A DNA stretch of 62,000 bases from Gnetum montanum (Eukaryota; Streptophyta; Gnetopsida; Gnetales; Gnetaceae), in assembly GCA_015680685.1 (NCBI GenBank), contig MNCI01004374.1:516298-578297 (forward strand), in the 5' to 3' direction. The position numbers were made by a program, and so were the translations under genes. Below the pieces are notes generated by a model that ran no database searches, had not been told where the DNA came from, and saw only the letters and a program-made list of their open reading frames with translations. This document shows, in pieces, positions 12,330 through 23,456 of the stretch (position 1 is the first letter of the stretch; each line of letters starts with the position of its first letter).

Positions 12330-13470
12330 ACGCCCCTCCCACAATATTTGAAATCTAGTTCTTTATGGAACATGTGTGGGATTCCAATATAGGACCTTGT
12401 CTCTTGGTTAAAATTTCCCTTTTCTAATTCTAAGATAATAACATTATTTATTAAATGTCTTATGGACTTCGTTAGATGATAGAGCCACTAGTCGATTCTC
12501 ATATAACACATTCAAATTCATTAACCTTTATGTTTGTGCTAGGCTTAGGTCCAGGAAAAGGTCACAAGCAGTTGATAGTGTACAGAGCTATGCTTGGATA
12601 GGAAGAGTTAGTAGTTTTCCATACACAAGCTCATAGGTAGAGTAACCAATAGGAAGTTTTCAAGTAGAGCAATAGGCCCAAAGAGGATAGTTGAGTTTTG
12701 TGTTCCAATCCCTTCTATATTTACTAACTATTCTTATTAGTATTTTTTTTAATATTTCTATTCATAACTTCTACTTGACCATTAGCTTGGTGGTGGTAGG
12801 ATGTTAGTTTATGTTTAACCCCCAAGTGCTACATGAGCTTCTAAAATCTAGTGCCTGTAAAATGAGTTCCATCATCTGAAATAAGTGCATGGAGCATCCC
12901 AAACCTATTTACAACATGCTATTGTACAAATTGAGTATATGTAGAAGATGTGCAATTGATGATGGCTACATCTTTCACCTATTTGGTGTAGTAGTCAACA
13001 GCTATTATGATGTATATCTTTTCATTAGACACGAGAGTGATGGGACCTATGAAGCTGATGCTTCAAATAGTAAAGGGCTCTAGTGGTTGGATTCACTATT
13101 GAGACCCCTCCACATGAGAATTCATCCCCCCATGATATTGAAAATGATCATAGGAGTAGATGAAGTGGTGAGGATCCCTAAAATATGTTGGCTAATAATA
13201 CCCTACCACAAGTGTTTTAATGACCATGTGCTTCCTAGCATAGTGGCCTCCACAAAAACCCTCATGAGCATCTTGAAGAACACATAGTTGATCATCATCC
13301 GGTACACACCATTGAACTAGGCCATCAGTGTACACTTGTAAAGATGTCCATTGATTTCCATAAAGTTTTTTCTTGGTGAAGAAACTATTGGTTCTTCTTG
13401 TTATCCCATTCTTGTGGCATCTCTTGAGTGAGAAGGTAGGAGAGAATGCCATCGTACCAGTTGGTTTCAA
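12330..13470 (-). pseudogene. int: Gypsy integrase, B-minus
   Basis: Reads leftward from 13470. The N-terminal zinc-binding part shows GLVQWCVPDDDQLCVLQDAHEG followed by GGHYARKHM (about 13190-13330), the standard HHCC head. The core keeps all three catalytic acids: D in AVDYYTK (12994-12996), D in ISDDGTHF (about 12871-12876) and E in GQVEVMNR (12769-12771). It joins DNA ends of the element to target DNA. Stops remain at several positions and the C-terminus near 12330-12500 is blurred, so it is not functional. Together with FMDDF in the adjacent RT this fits the Athila/Tat branch. Confidence 0.8.
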
Positions 13471-13499
13471 TGGGCACTTGTTCAGTTATTGCTCTAGCA

Positions 13500-14820
13500 A
13501 AGAGGATTTTATGAAGGAAGTAATCTAAAAGTGGACTCTTCTCCTCTTTGTTGTCCAATCTCAACTGAGACAAGTGGTCAACAACTATGCTCTTGATCCC
13601 CTTACGATCTACCATTGTTAGATTGAATTCCTGCAAGATCACTAGCCACCATATGACATAGGGGCTTACCATTGGCTTATTCATTAGGAATTAGATTGCA
13701 TTATGATCCATGTGCACAAACACCTTATACCAAAATACATAGTACCTAAATTTTTCCAAATCACACACCACTTTCATCAGTTCTTTCTTCATGTTGGTGT
13801 AGTTTAGCTATGCACACACAATTCTCTTGCTTGCACAATAAATGTAAAAAGGATGTTTCTAATCATCCAATTGTATTATCATGACTTCCAAGAAATAATT
13901 GGATCCATCTATTATAATGTGGAAGGGTCTGAACTAATTAGGTGCTCATAGAATTAGAGTTTCTATGAGCTTTTACTTAAGCTATTGGAATGCATGCTCA
14001 TATTTCTTAGTCTAGAAAAATAGAACATCCTTCTTTGTTAGCTCCACCAATGATTTAGTGATCTTAGAGAAATTCTTAATGAAACATTGATAATAGATAG
14101 TGTGACCAAGTAATGACTTCATATCTTTAACTATTTTAATTTTTCTAGTAGCTCCTTAATGACCGTTAATTTTTTAGGGTCTACCTCAATCCCTTTCTAA
14201 GAAATTCTATGCCCCAAAACAATACTCTCCTAGACCATCAAGTGGCTTTTCTACCAATTAAGCCTAAGGTTTATCTCCATACATCTTTTTAGCACTTACT
14301 TAAGATGGTATAGGCCTTGCTTGAATGTAGCCCCATAGGTGGAGAAGTCATCCATGAAGACCTTTACCTTGCTATCAATTTGTTATTGAAAAATGCTAAG
14401 GACAAGGTGTTGGAATGTGACAGGGGCATTACACAAGTTGAACAACATCTTTCTATATGAAAAAGTCCCTAAGGAACTCATGAATGTGGCTTTGGATTGA
14501 TCTTCTAATGCTATTTGGATTTGGTCATAACCACTATAACCATCCAAAAAGCTATAATAGCAATGCCCATAAAATTATCCTAGAATGCTACCATGTTTAA
14601 GAGCCTGAAATTGATGCAAACCCTTCATTTCCCACCTTTCTTTGCAATGATCACAAGTGGGCTAATCCGCTCACTATGTTCAATGGGATAGATGAACCCC
14701 ACCTTGAGGAGTTGTTCAATATCATCTTTGATAATCTTCAACAACTTATTTTTCTACACTAAAGCAAGGTTTTCATTTATGTTGATCAACTTTCAATTAT
14801 TTAGAAAAGCATATTCCATT
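13500..14820 (-). pseudogene. pol: Gypsy reverse transcriptase and RNase H, B-minus
   Basis: RT reads leftward from 14820: LLKVGFIYPIEHSERISPLV near 14640-14720, then FGLCNAPVTFQ near 14410-14445, then the catalytic box FMDDFS at 14344-14358. RNase H and the connection follow; near 13560-13680 it reads WWLVILQEFNLTMVDRKG then VDHLSQLRL, the standard link between RNase H and integrase. RT copies element RNA into DNA. The N-terminal part of RT, protease and gag are missing because the sequence stops abruptly at the LTR of element C (about 14820). Internal stops make it a pseudogene. FMDDF rather than YVDD is typical of Athila/Tat RTs. Confidence 0.8.
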
Positions 14821-14825
14821 CATAG

Positions 14826-16019
14826 TTTGGTACTATGCTCTTCCCTAGTCTAGAGTGTAGTCAAGGGTAGTCATGAAGAATAGCCTCCAAAGGCCTCCAC
14901 AATGTAGCACCAACATTCAACTCAACTCCAACACATCTTTGACAAGAAACATGCATCTTTTTACATCCCCCTTTATCCCAAAATTGTAACTACGCTTGAC
15001 CCCACTCTAGATAGTGGACATCATAGTCCTAGAGCATAGTCTCCAAAAGTTGCATTTTTACACATTTTTTAGGTACACTGCAATTTTTTTAGCACATGCA
15101 CATGTAGTTGGTAGTGTAGTCATAGTCTTGTAGCCTCATAGAGTTCATCAAAGCATAACACTACTTTCCTCAGTGGAGAGTGTAGTTGGATGACAATGTA
15201 GTCCTAGCTATTACACTACCATGTGGTAATTTCTCTACATTTTGGGCTAAATCTAGTCCTATAAATACCCTACATCCCCAACATTTTAGCGGTTGGCATT
15301 TTCATTTACATTTTGGCATTTTGGGTGAACAAGACCCAAAGGCATAGCAGTTTGGCATTTGGAAATTTGGATGAATGAGAACCAAAGGCACAGTGGTTCA
15401 ACATTTGACATTTTAAATGAATGAGATCTAAAGGCATACCAGCAAACTAGAGAGAGGTAGAGTTGTAGACCATGAATCACTATAGCCCGCCTATAGCCTT
15501 GCAGAACACCACGACCCAAGGCACATCATAATGGCCAACCTAGTAGGCACAAAAACCATAGTGAGTGCCAATCTTCATAGCCAGACACCACTGAGACTAT
15601 GACTATTCTCTCCACTAAACCGGTTGTACACTATGTACCTTCTAAACCCCTTTTGGAGTTAACTACACTCAACCCCATTTGGTGTGGTGTTCTATTTCTC
15701 TCTCCTATATTTTTCATGTTTTCTTTGCATGTGTTACTATTTTTATGCATGATCACATTATACCTACATTGGGGTAGTAGTCTTCATGTGTCGGCACCCT
15801 CATTTTCACCAAAACCCTTGACTACACTTCCCTCCTTGAGCACCCATGACTACCTTTACACTTAGCATCATTTGGCATCAAATTTGGTAAGTCCCCATTT
15901 GATCAACAAGACCATTATAGGCACCTTTTCTCCACCTCCAATAAGCCCTCACATAGACTCAAGGTTAGGCTATGTGCCCATCAACCCCTTAGTGTTCCAA
16001 CCATCAACATTTTTGGTCA
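14826..16019 (+). mobile_element. 5' LTR of element C (left end truncated)
   Basis: It aligns by eye with 22300-23456 over more than 1 kb (shared blocks: AACATTTTAG-GTTGGCATTTT, CACATGCACATGTAGTT, CCCTTAGTGTTC). About 100-230 bp of the left part seen in the 3' copy are missing here, next to the broken RT of B-minus. It carries the TATA box at 15260. The primer-binding site follows at 16031. Two LTRs flanking gag and protease define element C. Confidence 0.8.
15260..15269 (+). promoter_or_regulatory. TATA box of element C 5' LTR
   Basis: CTATAAATAC lies in a region conserved with the 3' LTR (TTATAAATAT at about 22666). Transcription would start some 30 bases downstream, near the CCCCAACATTTTAG block. 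Confidence 0.6.
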
Positions 16020-16030
16020 CTAGAATTTTT

Positions 16031-16047
16031 TGGCACTAGAAGGAGGG
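16031..16047 (+). other. Primer-binding site of element C
   Basis: TGGCACTAGAAGGAGGG follows the 5' LTR after about 11 bases. It is one transition away from TGGCGCTAGAAGGAGGG, a site I associate with Tat/Ogre-type gypsy elements (tRNA-Arg type, from memory). This supports the lineage call from the protein evidence. Confidence 0.65.
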
Positions 16048-16469
16048 TTGATCCATTTTCTTCTTTGAACTCCATTATGGTTGTCTTGCATGCTTTCTAC
16101 ATCATAGTGGTCTATCAATCCATCAGTGTAGATTGGACCCCATAGTCAGTCCCCCTAGAACCCAACATAGCAACCCAAACCATGCTGCTCTCCACTTTTA
16201 TCTAAGTCTCTATTCTCTCAACATAGAGAGCATAGTTGGTGGAGAGCATAGTTAGTGTGAAGTGTAGTTGGCTCTTAGTGTAGAGAGTGTAGTCTCCACA
16301 CTTAGACATTTTTTCATAGTTTTAACACTTAGCCATTTTTCTATAGTTCCTAGAGTTAGCCATTTTTTGTAAACAATAATCAGTAGCTCTTCTTTTCATG
16401 ACTTAATTTGTGAACATGAATCTAGATTAGCTTTCCACATCTGTGTTAGATGCACTTGACACCTTTACC

Positions 16470-19259
16470 ATGGTAGGACCAAGGAAATCCCTTAGTAACA
16501 AACAATACAACTTTTTTTGTGCAAAGATCTAAGTACGGTTGCCCATAGCTTGCCTTGACATGCAAGCAAAATGAGACTTCGAATGCATCCACTGGGATAG
16601 ATAAGAGTATATCCCCTCCTCATTTTACATCATTCCACTCATGGAATCCCACCACTAGTTATTGTCCCAGCTCATCCATGCAAGAGAGCATGATGTAGGA
16701 ACAAACTATGAGAAAGCCATATAGGAGGAAGATGAGTTCAAAGCTCAATCCTAACACAAGAGCCCCTTCCACATCTTCTAATAACAACTTCCCAGTATGG
16801 TCCCTCCTTAATTCAATTCACCCATCCTCCTCAAGATGGTTATAACACTAGCATCACGTTCCCACTCTATAGGGCTTAGGTTAATGCTTGTAGTGGTAAT
16901 GCATCAAACATAATATATGCAATTTGATGTAATAGTTCCATTCCACTTGCCCTTTGGGCATCATTCCAACCTACTTATCCATCTTTCCTGGTAGTAATCA
17001 CACTTGCCCAACCCTACATTCATGCAAGGGCCATCTCCAGGCCCTAAATGACTTAGGCACTTTATGTCCTACCTATTTCATTTATGCCCTTAGCATCAAT
17101 CCAACCAATGCATGCATGGCTTGCCCTAGTCACTACTTGCATAACATAGCCAACTCATCAACTGCATTACATGGATCTACAACTAGCAATCTAGCCCTAG
17201 GCTATACAACCCATACAATAGCTAGCACAACCACCACAACTGGCAAGTGCATCTTAAAACTTCAATCTAGTGTTCCAATTGATCTAGAGTTTGATGGAGG
17301 AGGTGAGGCAACTTAGAGCTACTTCCTTCAAAACCATCAAGGTGGTGGAATTCTAACAAGATGACCCTATAAATCTTTTGGTCCCACCACTAACTCTACT
17401 AACTTGGATCTTGCTACCTTAACTCATGAAGTACAATGATGAAGGAGACCCCAATGTGCACTTAGTTACATTTAGGTTTGAGTGCCTACTGCTATAAGCC
17501 TAGTTGTAGCCATCATGTGCGTGTTTTCCATGTCACTAACTAGCAAAGCCTTAGACTAGTACCATGCACTACCTAGGGCCTCTATCTCCTCTTTTGAGGA
17601 TATCCTAAGCCAGTTCGTGATGCACTTCAGGTATAACATGAAGCCTGAAGTAACATTAGACCAACTCATGCAGATTAAGCAAGGCCACCTAGAACCTGTG
17701 CAAAACTTTATTCAACACTGGAGTGCCTCACTCAATGAAATGTAAGAGCCAATAGCTAAGATGCATCTCGTGGCCATCTTCAAGGATGTAGTTAATGACA
17801 TCATCAAGTTAAAACTATACTACTTGGCCCCAAAGTGTCTGAGCTAAGCCTTTGCTTAAATGAAGAGCATAGAAGATGCAGTGCAAGCTAGCAAGGACCT
17901 AGCCTATGTGGCCTACAAAACCTAGCATGCAAAGAAGTAAAATGTAATAGTGGCAACAGTAGCCACACAAGGTAACTTAGCCAACTGAGGCCCGATGGCT
18001 AAGTAGCCCAAAGACCCATCACACGATGCCACCAACTCTAATGCCCAAGAAACCAACCTTCCTACATCGGCAGGGGCGAGAGTGCAAGCTACTTCAAGGC
18101 CAACTTTAAGTGCAAGGATCACTCAAGGTATACCTCATTGCCACTAAAACCCTCACAACTATTGGATCAACTATAGAAAGTTGGGCAAATCCAACACAAA
18201 TGAGTGTATGAGGATGCCCACCAAAGGCATGACAAGTACTGCAAGCTATTGAGGGATCCTACCTTAATAGCACCAAATGATCCCCTAGTCCCATAACACT
18301 TTAGGCTAAACTAATTTTGTCATTACCATTAGTTGTCTAGTCATATTTGCAAGATGATTTAAAAAGGATGATAGATAGGGATGAACTAGTGCTTAACATG
18401 GAAAATAGAAATGATGCCACCTATGTCATAAACACCATCAACATGGATGGCAAGTTAGCACTAGTGCAAAAGCCTTTTGTGGTCCATGTGCCTTCTAACA
18501 GTGTAAAGGTTTCCTTGGCCTCTACATGTTCAAGGCATTCCTTCATTGTCAGAGTGCCACCTTAGGCACCCACAACACCCTTCATGGTCAAGGTCCCATA
18601 GTGTTTGTCCACTATGATGTTAAACTAGCATGCCACAACAATAACTGCTAAGCAACCATTTATCGTTAGGGTGTCACAATGTGTTGACACCTCACCTACC
18701 TGAAGCTTGGTAGTGGGCAATGTGTTGAAACCTCACCTACCTGAAGCTTAGTAGTGGGAAATGTGTTGGTCCCTTCTCCTCCAAGGGTTGACCCCACAAA
18801 AAACACAGCTAGAGCCACTAGGTGGCAATGTAAACCTCGTAGGTGAAGTGACTAGGCAACAATGAGACCAAAGAGCACTTGGTCCGCTAAAGCCAATTGT
18901 TGCCCTTGCAATCCCCATGATTAAAGTAAAGGCTACAATAAGCACTAAGGCTTCCAAGAAGGCCAAGAAAACCAACCTAAAGTTCCCTTGGTGAGAGATT
19001 TATCTCTTAGGCCACATGAAGGAGGTTAAGGCTAGCACAATGGCTAATGACAAGGACTTCAAAACTACACTAGTCTAGGTGAAGCAAACACTAAACACAA
19101 CATTGAACTTGTATGACCTAGTCATGACCTCATCTACTCATCAAGAAGCATTAGCCTAGATGTTAGCCTCCATTCTTGTTATGGAGGACATCCCTACAAA
19201 TGAGAATGACATCCATGCAATGATGTTACCCCTAGAACCACAAGAATTAGGTTCAATGT
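16470..19259 (+). pseudogene. gag: gag and gag-protease linker, element C
   Basis: The N-terminal part near 16500-16640 reads FFCAKI-V then EYIPSSF-IPL, matching FLCAKI-V and EYIPSPYDKIPL of element D (24540-24670). The gag core is at about 17420-17900: KYNDEGDPNVHLVTF, then SSFEDILSQFVMHFRYN, then LDQLMQIKQGHLEPVQNFIQ, the usual plant gypsy capsid signature. A 72-codon open stretch at 18347-18565 (MQDDLKRMIDRDELVLNM) is the gag C-terminal region and has a counterpart in D near 26400-26600. From 18700 to 19260 follows a basic linker with a short tandem repeat. Stops and frameshifts are frequent. The short minus-strand frames across this region are shadows. Confidence 0.75.
18677..18768 (+). 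repeat. 41-bp tandem repeat in element C linker
   Basis: CAATGTGTTGA-ACCTCACC starts at 18677 and again at 18718; a third partial copy starts near 18759. The copies differ at few bases, so this duplication is comparatively recent. Confidence 0.85.
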
Positions 19260-19884
19260 CTCTAAAGTTTCACGATGAGGTAATCAAGGTCAACCCTAAA
19301 TGAGGGAAGGTCATCACAACTCTAATGTTTATTGGCATATGCATTGGGAAATGCATGGTTCCTAGGGTGCATGTTGATGATGGTGTTGCAACAAATGTAA
19401 TACCATACATTGTCATTGACAAGCTAGGCCTTGTAGACCAAATTAAGCAAATGAAAACCATGTGCCTAAAATCCTTTAATGGATCACGTATCACTATTAG
19501 GGGTACCATAAACATAGCCTTCGTTGTAAGGGTGTAGTTTTCCACCTCCATAGAATTTACCATTATAGAAAAAATGTCTAACTCTAACATGATATTAGGC
19601 AGGCCTTGGTTGGCCTAGCTATAAGCCATCTCTTCTTCGATTCACCCAAAAATCCACCTTCCATACAAAGGTGGTCAAGTTATCATCTATAATGATAACA
19701 CCATTCCTTTGGCCATCAATAGTCTTGATACAAAGAAAAGGTTAGAGGTGGAATTCCTTGATGATGCATCTATAGTAGACAATGCAATGCATAAGGCGGA
19801 CACACCTGAATGAGCAGTGGAAGCCAACAACCTCCCAAAGGATCCTAAGCCCTATGTGTCCCCTTGTCCATACTAGATTAGGAA
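19260..19884 (+). pseudogene. pro: Gypsy protease, element C
   Basis: Aspartic protease that would cut the gag-pol polyprotein. The active-site loop reads HVDDGVATNVIPYIVIDKLG near 19370-19430; the family norm is D-S/T-G-A, so here D-D-G. Near 19595-19612 it reads ILGRPWL, the conserved second motif of plant gypsy proteases. Downstream comes a HPKIHLPYKGGQV-like tail also seen in D (27650-27700). A stop before FSTSIEF and others break the frame. Element D's protease is clearly the same gene. No RT follows in C. Confidence 0.8.
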
Positions 19885-20555
19885 GTAACCATGTGACCAA
19901 AGGACCTCCTTAGCCAAAAACATGCTACATGCCTACCTACCCTTTGCTACTACACACCATGCATTTTTTACCTTCACTTTCATTGCATTTGTTTATGCAT
20001 TTATGTTGAGCTTTCTTGCTTAGCTTATGCATTGTTTGATTTTGTTTATGCATTTATTTGATTTTCTTATGCATGAAAAATATCAAAAACATAAAAATCA
20101 TAAAAAATTGAAATTACAAAAATAATGTTGTGGCCTACCATGGTCTTAAACTAGCAATGTCATCATCATGACTTGCCATGGCCTTAAACTAGCAATGCAT
20201 AGCTTGCCATGGCCTTAAATTGACAACGTAGTAGCCCAAAATGGTCCTAAACTAGCAATCCCATCAATGTAGCCTACCATGGCCTTAAACTAGCATCTCT
20301 AGCCTACCATGTCCTTAAACTAGCATCTACAGCCTGAAATGGCCCAAAACTATTAATTCCCTTACCATGGCCTAAAATGGCCTTAAACCAATAGTCTACA
20401 TGGCCTGAATTGGCCCAAAACTAGCAAAACAAGGCCCAAAATGATCTTAAACTACTGCTATAGTTTGGAATGACCTAAAACTATTGCCATTTCATTTGTG
20501 CACATAATTTTGTTAAAACAAATGCTACTTGATGCTTTTCTAGTTGATTTTGTAG
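19885..20555 (+). other. Putative short intron, element C
   Basis: After the protease comes AGGAA followed by GTAACC (19885), a donor-like site. At 20523-20555 the sequence ACTTGATGCTTTTCTAGTTG then ATTTTGTAG ends like a 3' splice site and matches element D at 35766-35795. Ogre-type elements are known to have an intron between protease and RT, so I read this 0.67-kb stretch as the same feature. It is filled mostly by a 33-bp array. Splicing is inferred, not shown. Confidence 0.45.
20127..20490 (+). repeat. 33-bp tandem array, element C
   Basis: About 11 imperfect copies of a unit like GCCTACCATGGCCTTAAACT plus AGCAAT, spaced 27-41 bp. It lies inside the putative intron. The same word occurs at 28216-28270 and 35597-35625 in element D. 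Confidence 0.8.
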
Positions 20556-20639
20556 GATTTTATAAGAGTATAGCATGGCTACACATGAGCATATCTAGCA
20601 TGCAACATCATACCTTACCAAACCAAAGTAATTACTCAT

Positions 20640-20890
20640 CCATAACAACATTAAAACTGGCACAGTAGTCCACTATGACTATAAACTAGCACAAATCATT
20701 CTTAGGTCATGATGTTAAACTAGCACAATAGCTCATCTACCACAATGTTAAACTAGCACAACAACTCGTCCACCATAATGCTAGAAGTGGCATAACACTC
20801 ATCCACCATGATGCTAAAATTGGCATGCAGTAGTCTGTTAGGACTATAAACTAGTATACCATGGTCTACCAAGACCTTAAACTAGGTTCA
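20640..20890 (+). repeat. Second 33-bp array, element C
   Basis: About eight copies of a related unit (CACCATGATG-TAAACTAGCACA), spaced 30-36 bp. It lies just after the putative 3' splice site, exactly where RT starts in element D, so it occupies the place of pol. Confidence 0.75.
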
Positions 20891-22011
20891 TGGGTAGTTA
20901 CTCATGGTTCTTTCCATCCTCCTACTAGCAAGCAAGTGAGCACCACCCTTGCCTCCTATGTAGCCTTTGGAGCACTCATAGCATCATTTCCCCTAGCACT
21001 TTTTATAGCTTTCTGAGCTCTTGCAATTGGTTCAGCCTTTGAAGAACTTATAGCATCTTTGCACTCTAGCATTTGGTTTGCATCTCATGTTGTGTGATTT
21101 TCTTGTCTTCTCAAAGTTGTGCTTGCAAGATGTAGCCTTGAGGTGGTTGCGTAGAGGCACATCTCATCACAGTGGCAAGTCACCACATCACTCTAATGTG
21201 CATGATTAGACTAGCTAAGCCTCTCAAGAGTGCACATCCCCCTCATCCTATTATAGCCTACACACATCCACTCATATTCCAATACTTTTTCATTTCCTAC
21301 ATAGTAAGGCTTGCAAATCCTCTAACGCATACCCATTGTAACTATATGGCACTCCATTTTCAAGTGAAACCATAGAACCCAAGGTGGACATACTAGAAAT
21401 TGTCCCATGGGAAGCCTTTATTGGCTGGTCAAAGCCTAGGAAAATGTAACACAAGTCATCCTGGGGAGGAAACACCTATCCTACAAATATGATGCAATTG
21501 CATCAAAGAAAAGTCCATTAGGTGGCACATGGTTCACTTGATGAAAAGCATCCCGTAGTCAGCATTTCATAATGTGAAAAACCCAAAGCAAGTTCACCTT
21601 GTAGTAAAAAAGGAAACAAAAAAAAAAGAGAATAGGCAAAAAGCATGTCCCTAAGAAAATCAACAATGCTACAATTTCATAACTGGTGCAACCACGAATC
21701 TCCACTGACTATCTCATGAGCACTCTAATGAGAGGTCAACATTATTAGGGGCAAGCCACCCTAGTGCCATGGTCACTATCAACCATGCTAACTTTGCATC
21801 CTACATCATGACACCCTATTTGCATTTTACCTCCCCTTTTATCCTTAGCATATTGCCTACACTTGTTACTCCCAGCATACTGCAATCCACAACACTCTTG
21901 AGCATAGCGCAACAACATCCAACCATGCATGAAAGAAGGATGTTAGTGCCAAGCCTATTGTGATGTTTTATTATTATTTGTTGACATCTCTCGGGAAACT
22001 CCTCCAAATGT
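20891..22011 (+). other. 3' untranslated tail of element C
   Basis: No coding evidence. The segment around 21120-21230 (GCGTAGAGGCACATCTCATC and ACAGTGGCAAGTCACCACAT) resembles element D at 39530-39620, after its integrase. So C keeps D's post-integrase tail although the polymerase genes are gone. The short open frames here on both strands are not supported as genes. Confidence 0.55.
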
Positions 22012-22024
22012 CAACAAAGGGGGA
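22012..22024 (+). other. Polypurine tract, element C
   Basis: CAACAAAGGGGGA stands four bases before the TG that opens the 3' LTR. Element D has GCAAAGAGGGAG in the same position (40246). Confidence 0.7.
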
Positions 22025-22114
22025 CCATTGAAACATCACCAAATTTGGGCCATAGCTTCTTGACTAAACATTTTCCTATGTGTTCAAATGAGACCACTTT
22101 CTACAAATTTTTCT

Positions 22115-22361
22115 AAGTGTTGGGACTATGCTCTCCATTACCCAAAGCATAGTCAACCTAGTTGAGAGTGTAGTTAGCTCCAAAAACTAATTTTCTGCCA
22201 TTTTTCCTAAGTGTCAGAATAATGACAATTTTTGCAAATTTTTTTAAGTGTTAGAATTACACTCTCCACTACCCTAGAGCATAGTTAGCCTAGTGGAGAG
22301 TGTAGTCAGCTCCAAAAACTACTTTTCAACTTAGCTCCAACACACTTTCAACAAGCAACAT
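22115..22361 (+). repeat. 131-bp duplication with inverted repeat in element C 3' LTR
   Basis: AAGTGTTGG-ACTATGCTCTCC at 22115 recurs as AAGTGTTAG-ATTACACTCTCC at 22246, and the copies run through GCTCCAAAAACTA. In the second copy ACACTCTCCACTA (22259-22271) faces its exact reverse complement TAGTGGAGAGTGT (22291-22303). Most of this duplication is absent from the 5' LTR. Confidence 0.8.
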
Positions 22362-22664
22362 ACACCTTTTTGCATCCTCCTTTATCCAAAAATTGTAACT
22401 ACACTCAACCCCACTCCAAATAGTGGATAGTGTAGTCTTCAAAAGTTGCATTTTTTCATATTTTTGTAGGTACATTGTAGTCTTTTTGACACATGCACAT
22501 GTAGTTCATAGTGTATTCATAGTCTTGTAGCCTCGTAGAGTTTGTCAAAGCACAAGATAGCATAACACCACTTGCCTCAGTGCAGTGCGTAGTTGGGTAA
22601 TAGCGTAGTCCTAATCATCCCACTACCATGTGGTAGTCTCTCTGCATTTTGGGCTAACCCTATC

Positions 22665-22674
22665 CTTATAAATA
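22665..22674 (+). promoter_or_regulatory. TATA box of element C 3' LTR
   Basis: CTTATAAATA occupies the same place as the 5' LTR box at 15260, with the same flanking words (TTTTGGGCTAA before, CCTACA-CCCCAACA after). Confidence 0.55.
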
Positions 22675-23456
22675 TCCTACACCCCCAACATTTTAGGAGT
22701 TGGCATTTTCATTTACATTTTGGCATTTTGGGAAAACAAGACCCAAAGGCATTGTAGTTCAGAATTTGGCATTTTGGGTGAATGAGACTCAAAGGCACAA
22801 CAGTTCAGCATTTGGCATTTTAGGCAAATGAGATCCAAAGGCATACTAGTGAACTAAAGAGAGGTAGAGTTGTAGACCACAACCCACTGTAGCCCCCTTG
22901 TAGCCTTGCAAAACACCACAGCACAAGGTACACCATGGTGAAGAACCTGATAGGCACAGATACCATGGTGAGCACCAGTCTTCATGGCCAGACACCACGA
23001 AGACTATGACTACACTCTCCATTACACCTATTTTACACCACATATCTTCTAAACCCCTTTTGGAGTTAACTACACTCAACCTCATTTTGGATGGTGTTTT
23101 GTTTCTCTCTCCTACATTTTTCACATTTTCTTTGCGTTTTTCGCTATTTTTATGCATGGTCACATTATAACTACACTCAAGTAGTAGTCTTCACATGTTA
23201 GCACCCTCATTTTTGCCAAAACCCTTGACTACTCTCCCCCCTTGGGCACCTATGACTACACTCTACACTTAGCACCGTGAAACATAGCTTTAACACTTAG
23301 TACCATTTGGCATTGCTTTTGGTAAGTCCCCATTTGATCAATAAGACTATTTTGGGCATCCCATCTCTACCTTCAGTAGGCCCTCACATGGACATGGGGT
23401 TAGGCTGTGTGTCCATCAACCCCTTAGTGTTCTAGCTATTGACATTTTCAGTTCCT

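Larger units (their letters stand above)
22029..23456 (+). mobile_element. 3' LTR of element C
   Basis: It begins TGAAACATCACC after the polypurine tract and ends near the point where similarity with the 5' LTR stops. Length is about 1.43 kb. It contains a 131-bp internal duplication, an inverted repeat and a TATA box near 22666. Divergence from the 5' LTR is considerable with many transitions, so the insertion is old. Confidence 0.8.

Noticed and set aside
12330-14820. B-minus considered as a possibly active element because the integrase keeps D, D and E
   Set aside because: Several in-frame stops, missing gag, protease and RT start, and no paired LTRs rule out activity.
15599-15865. 88-codon plus-strand frame
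   Set aside because: Lies wholly inside the 5' LTR of element C; the matching region of the 3' LTR does not keep it open.
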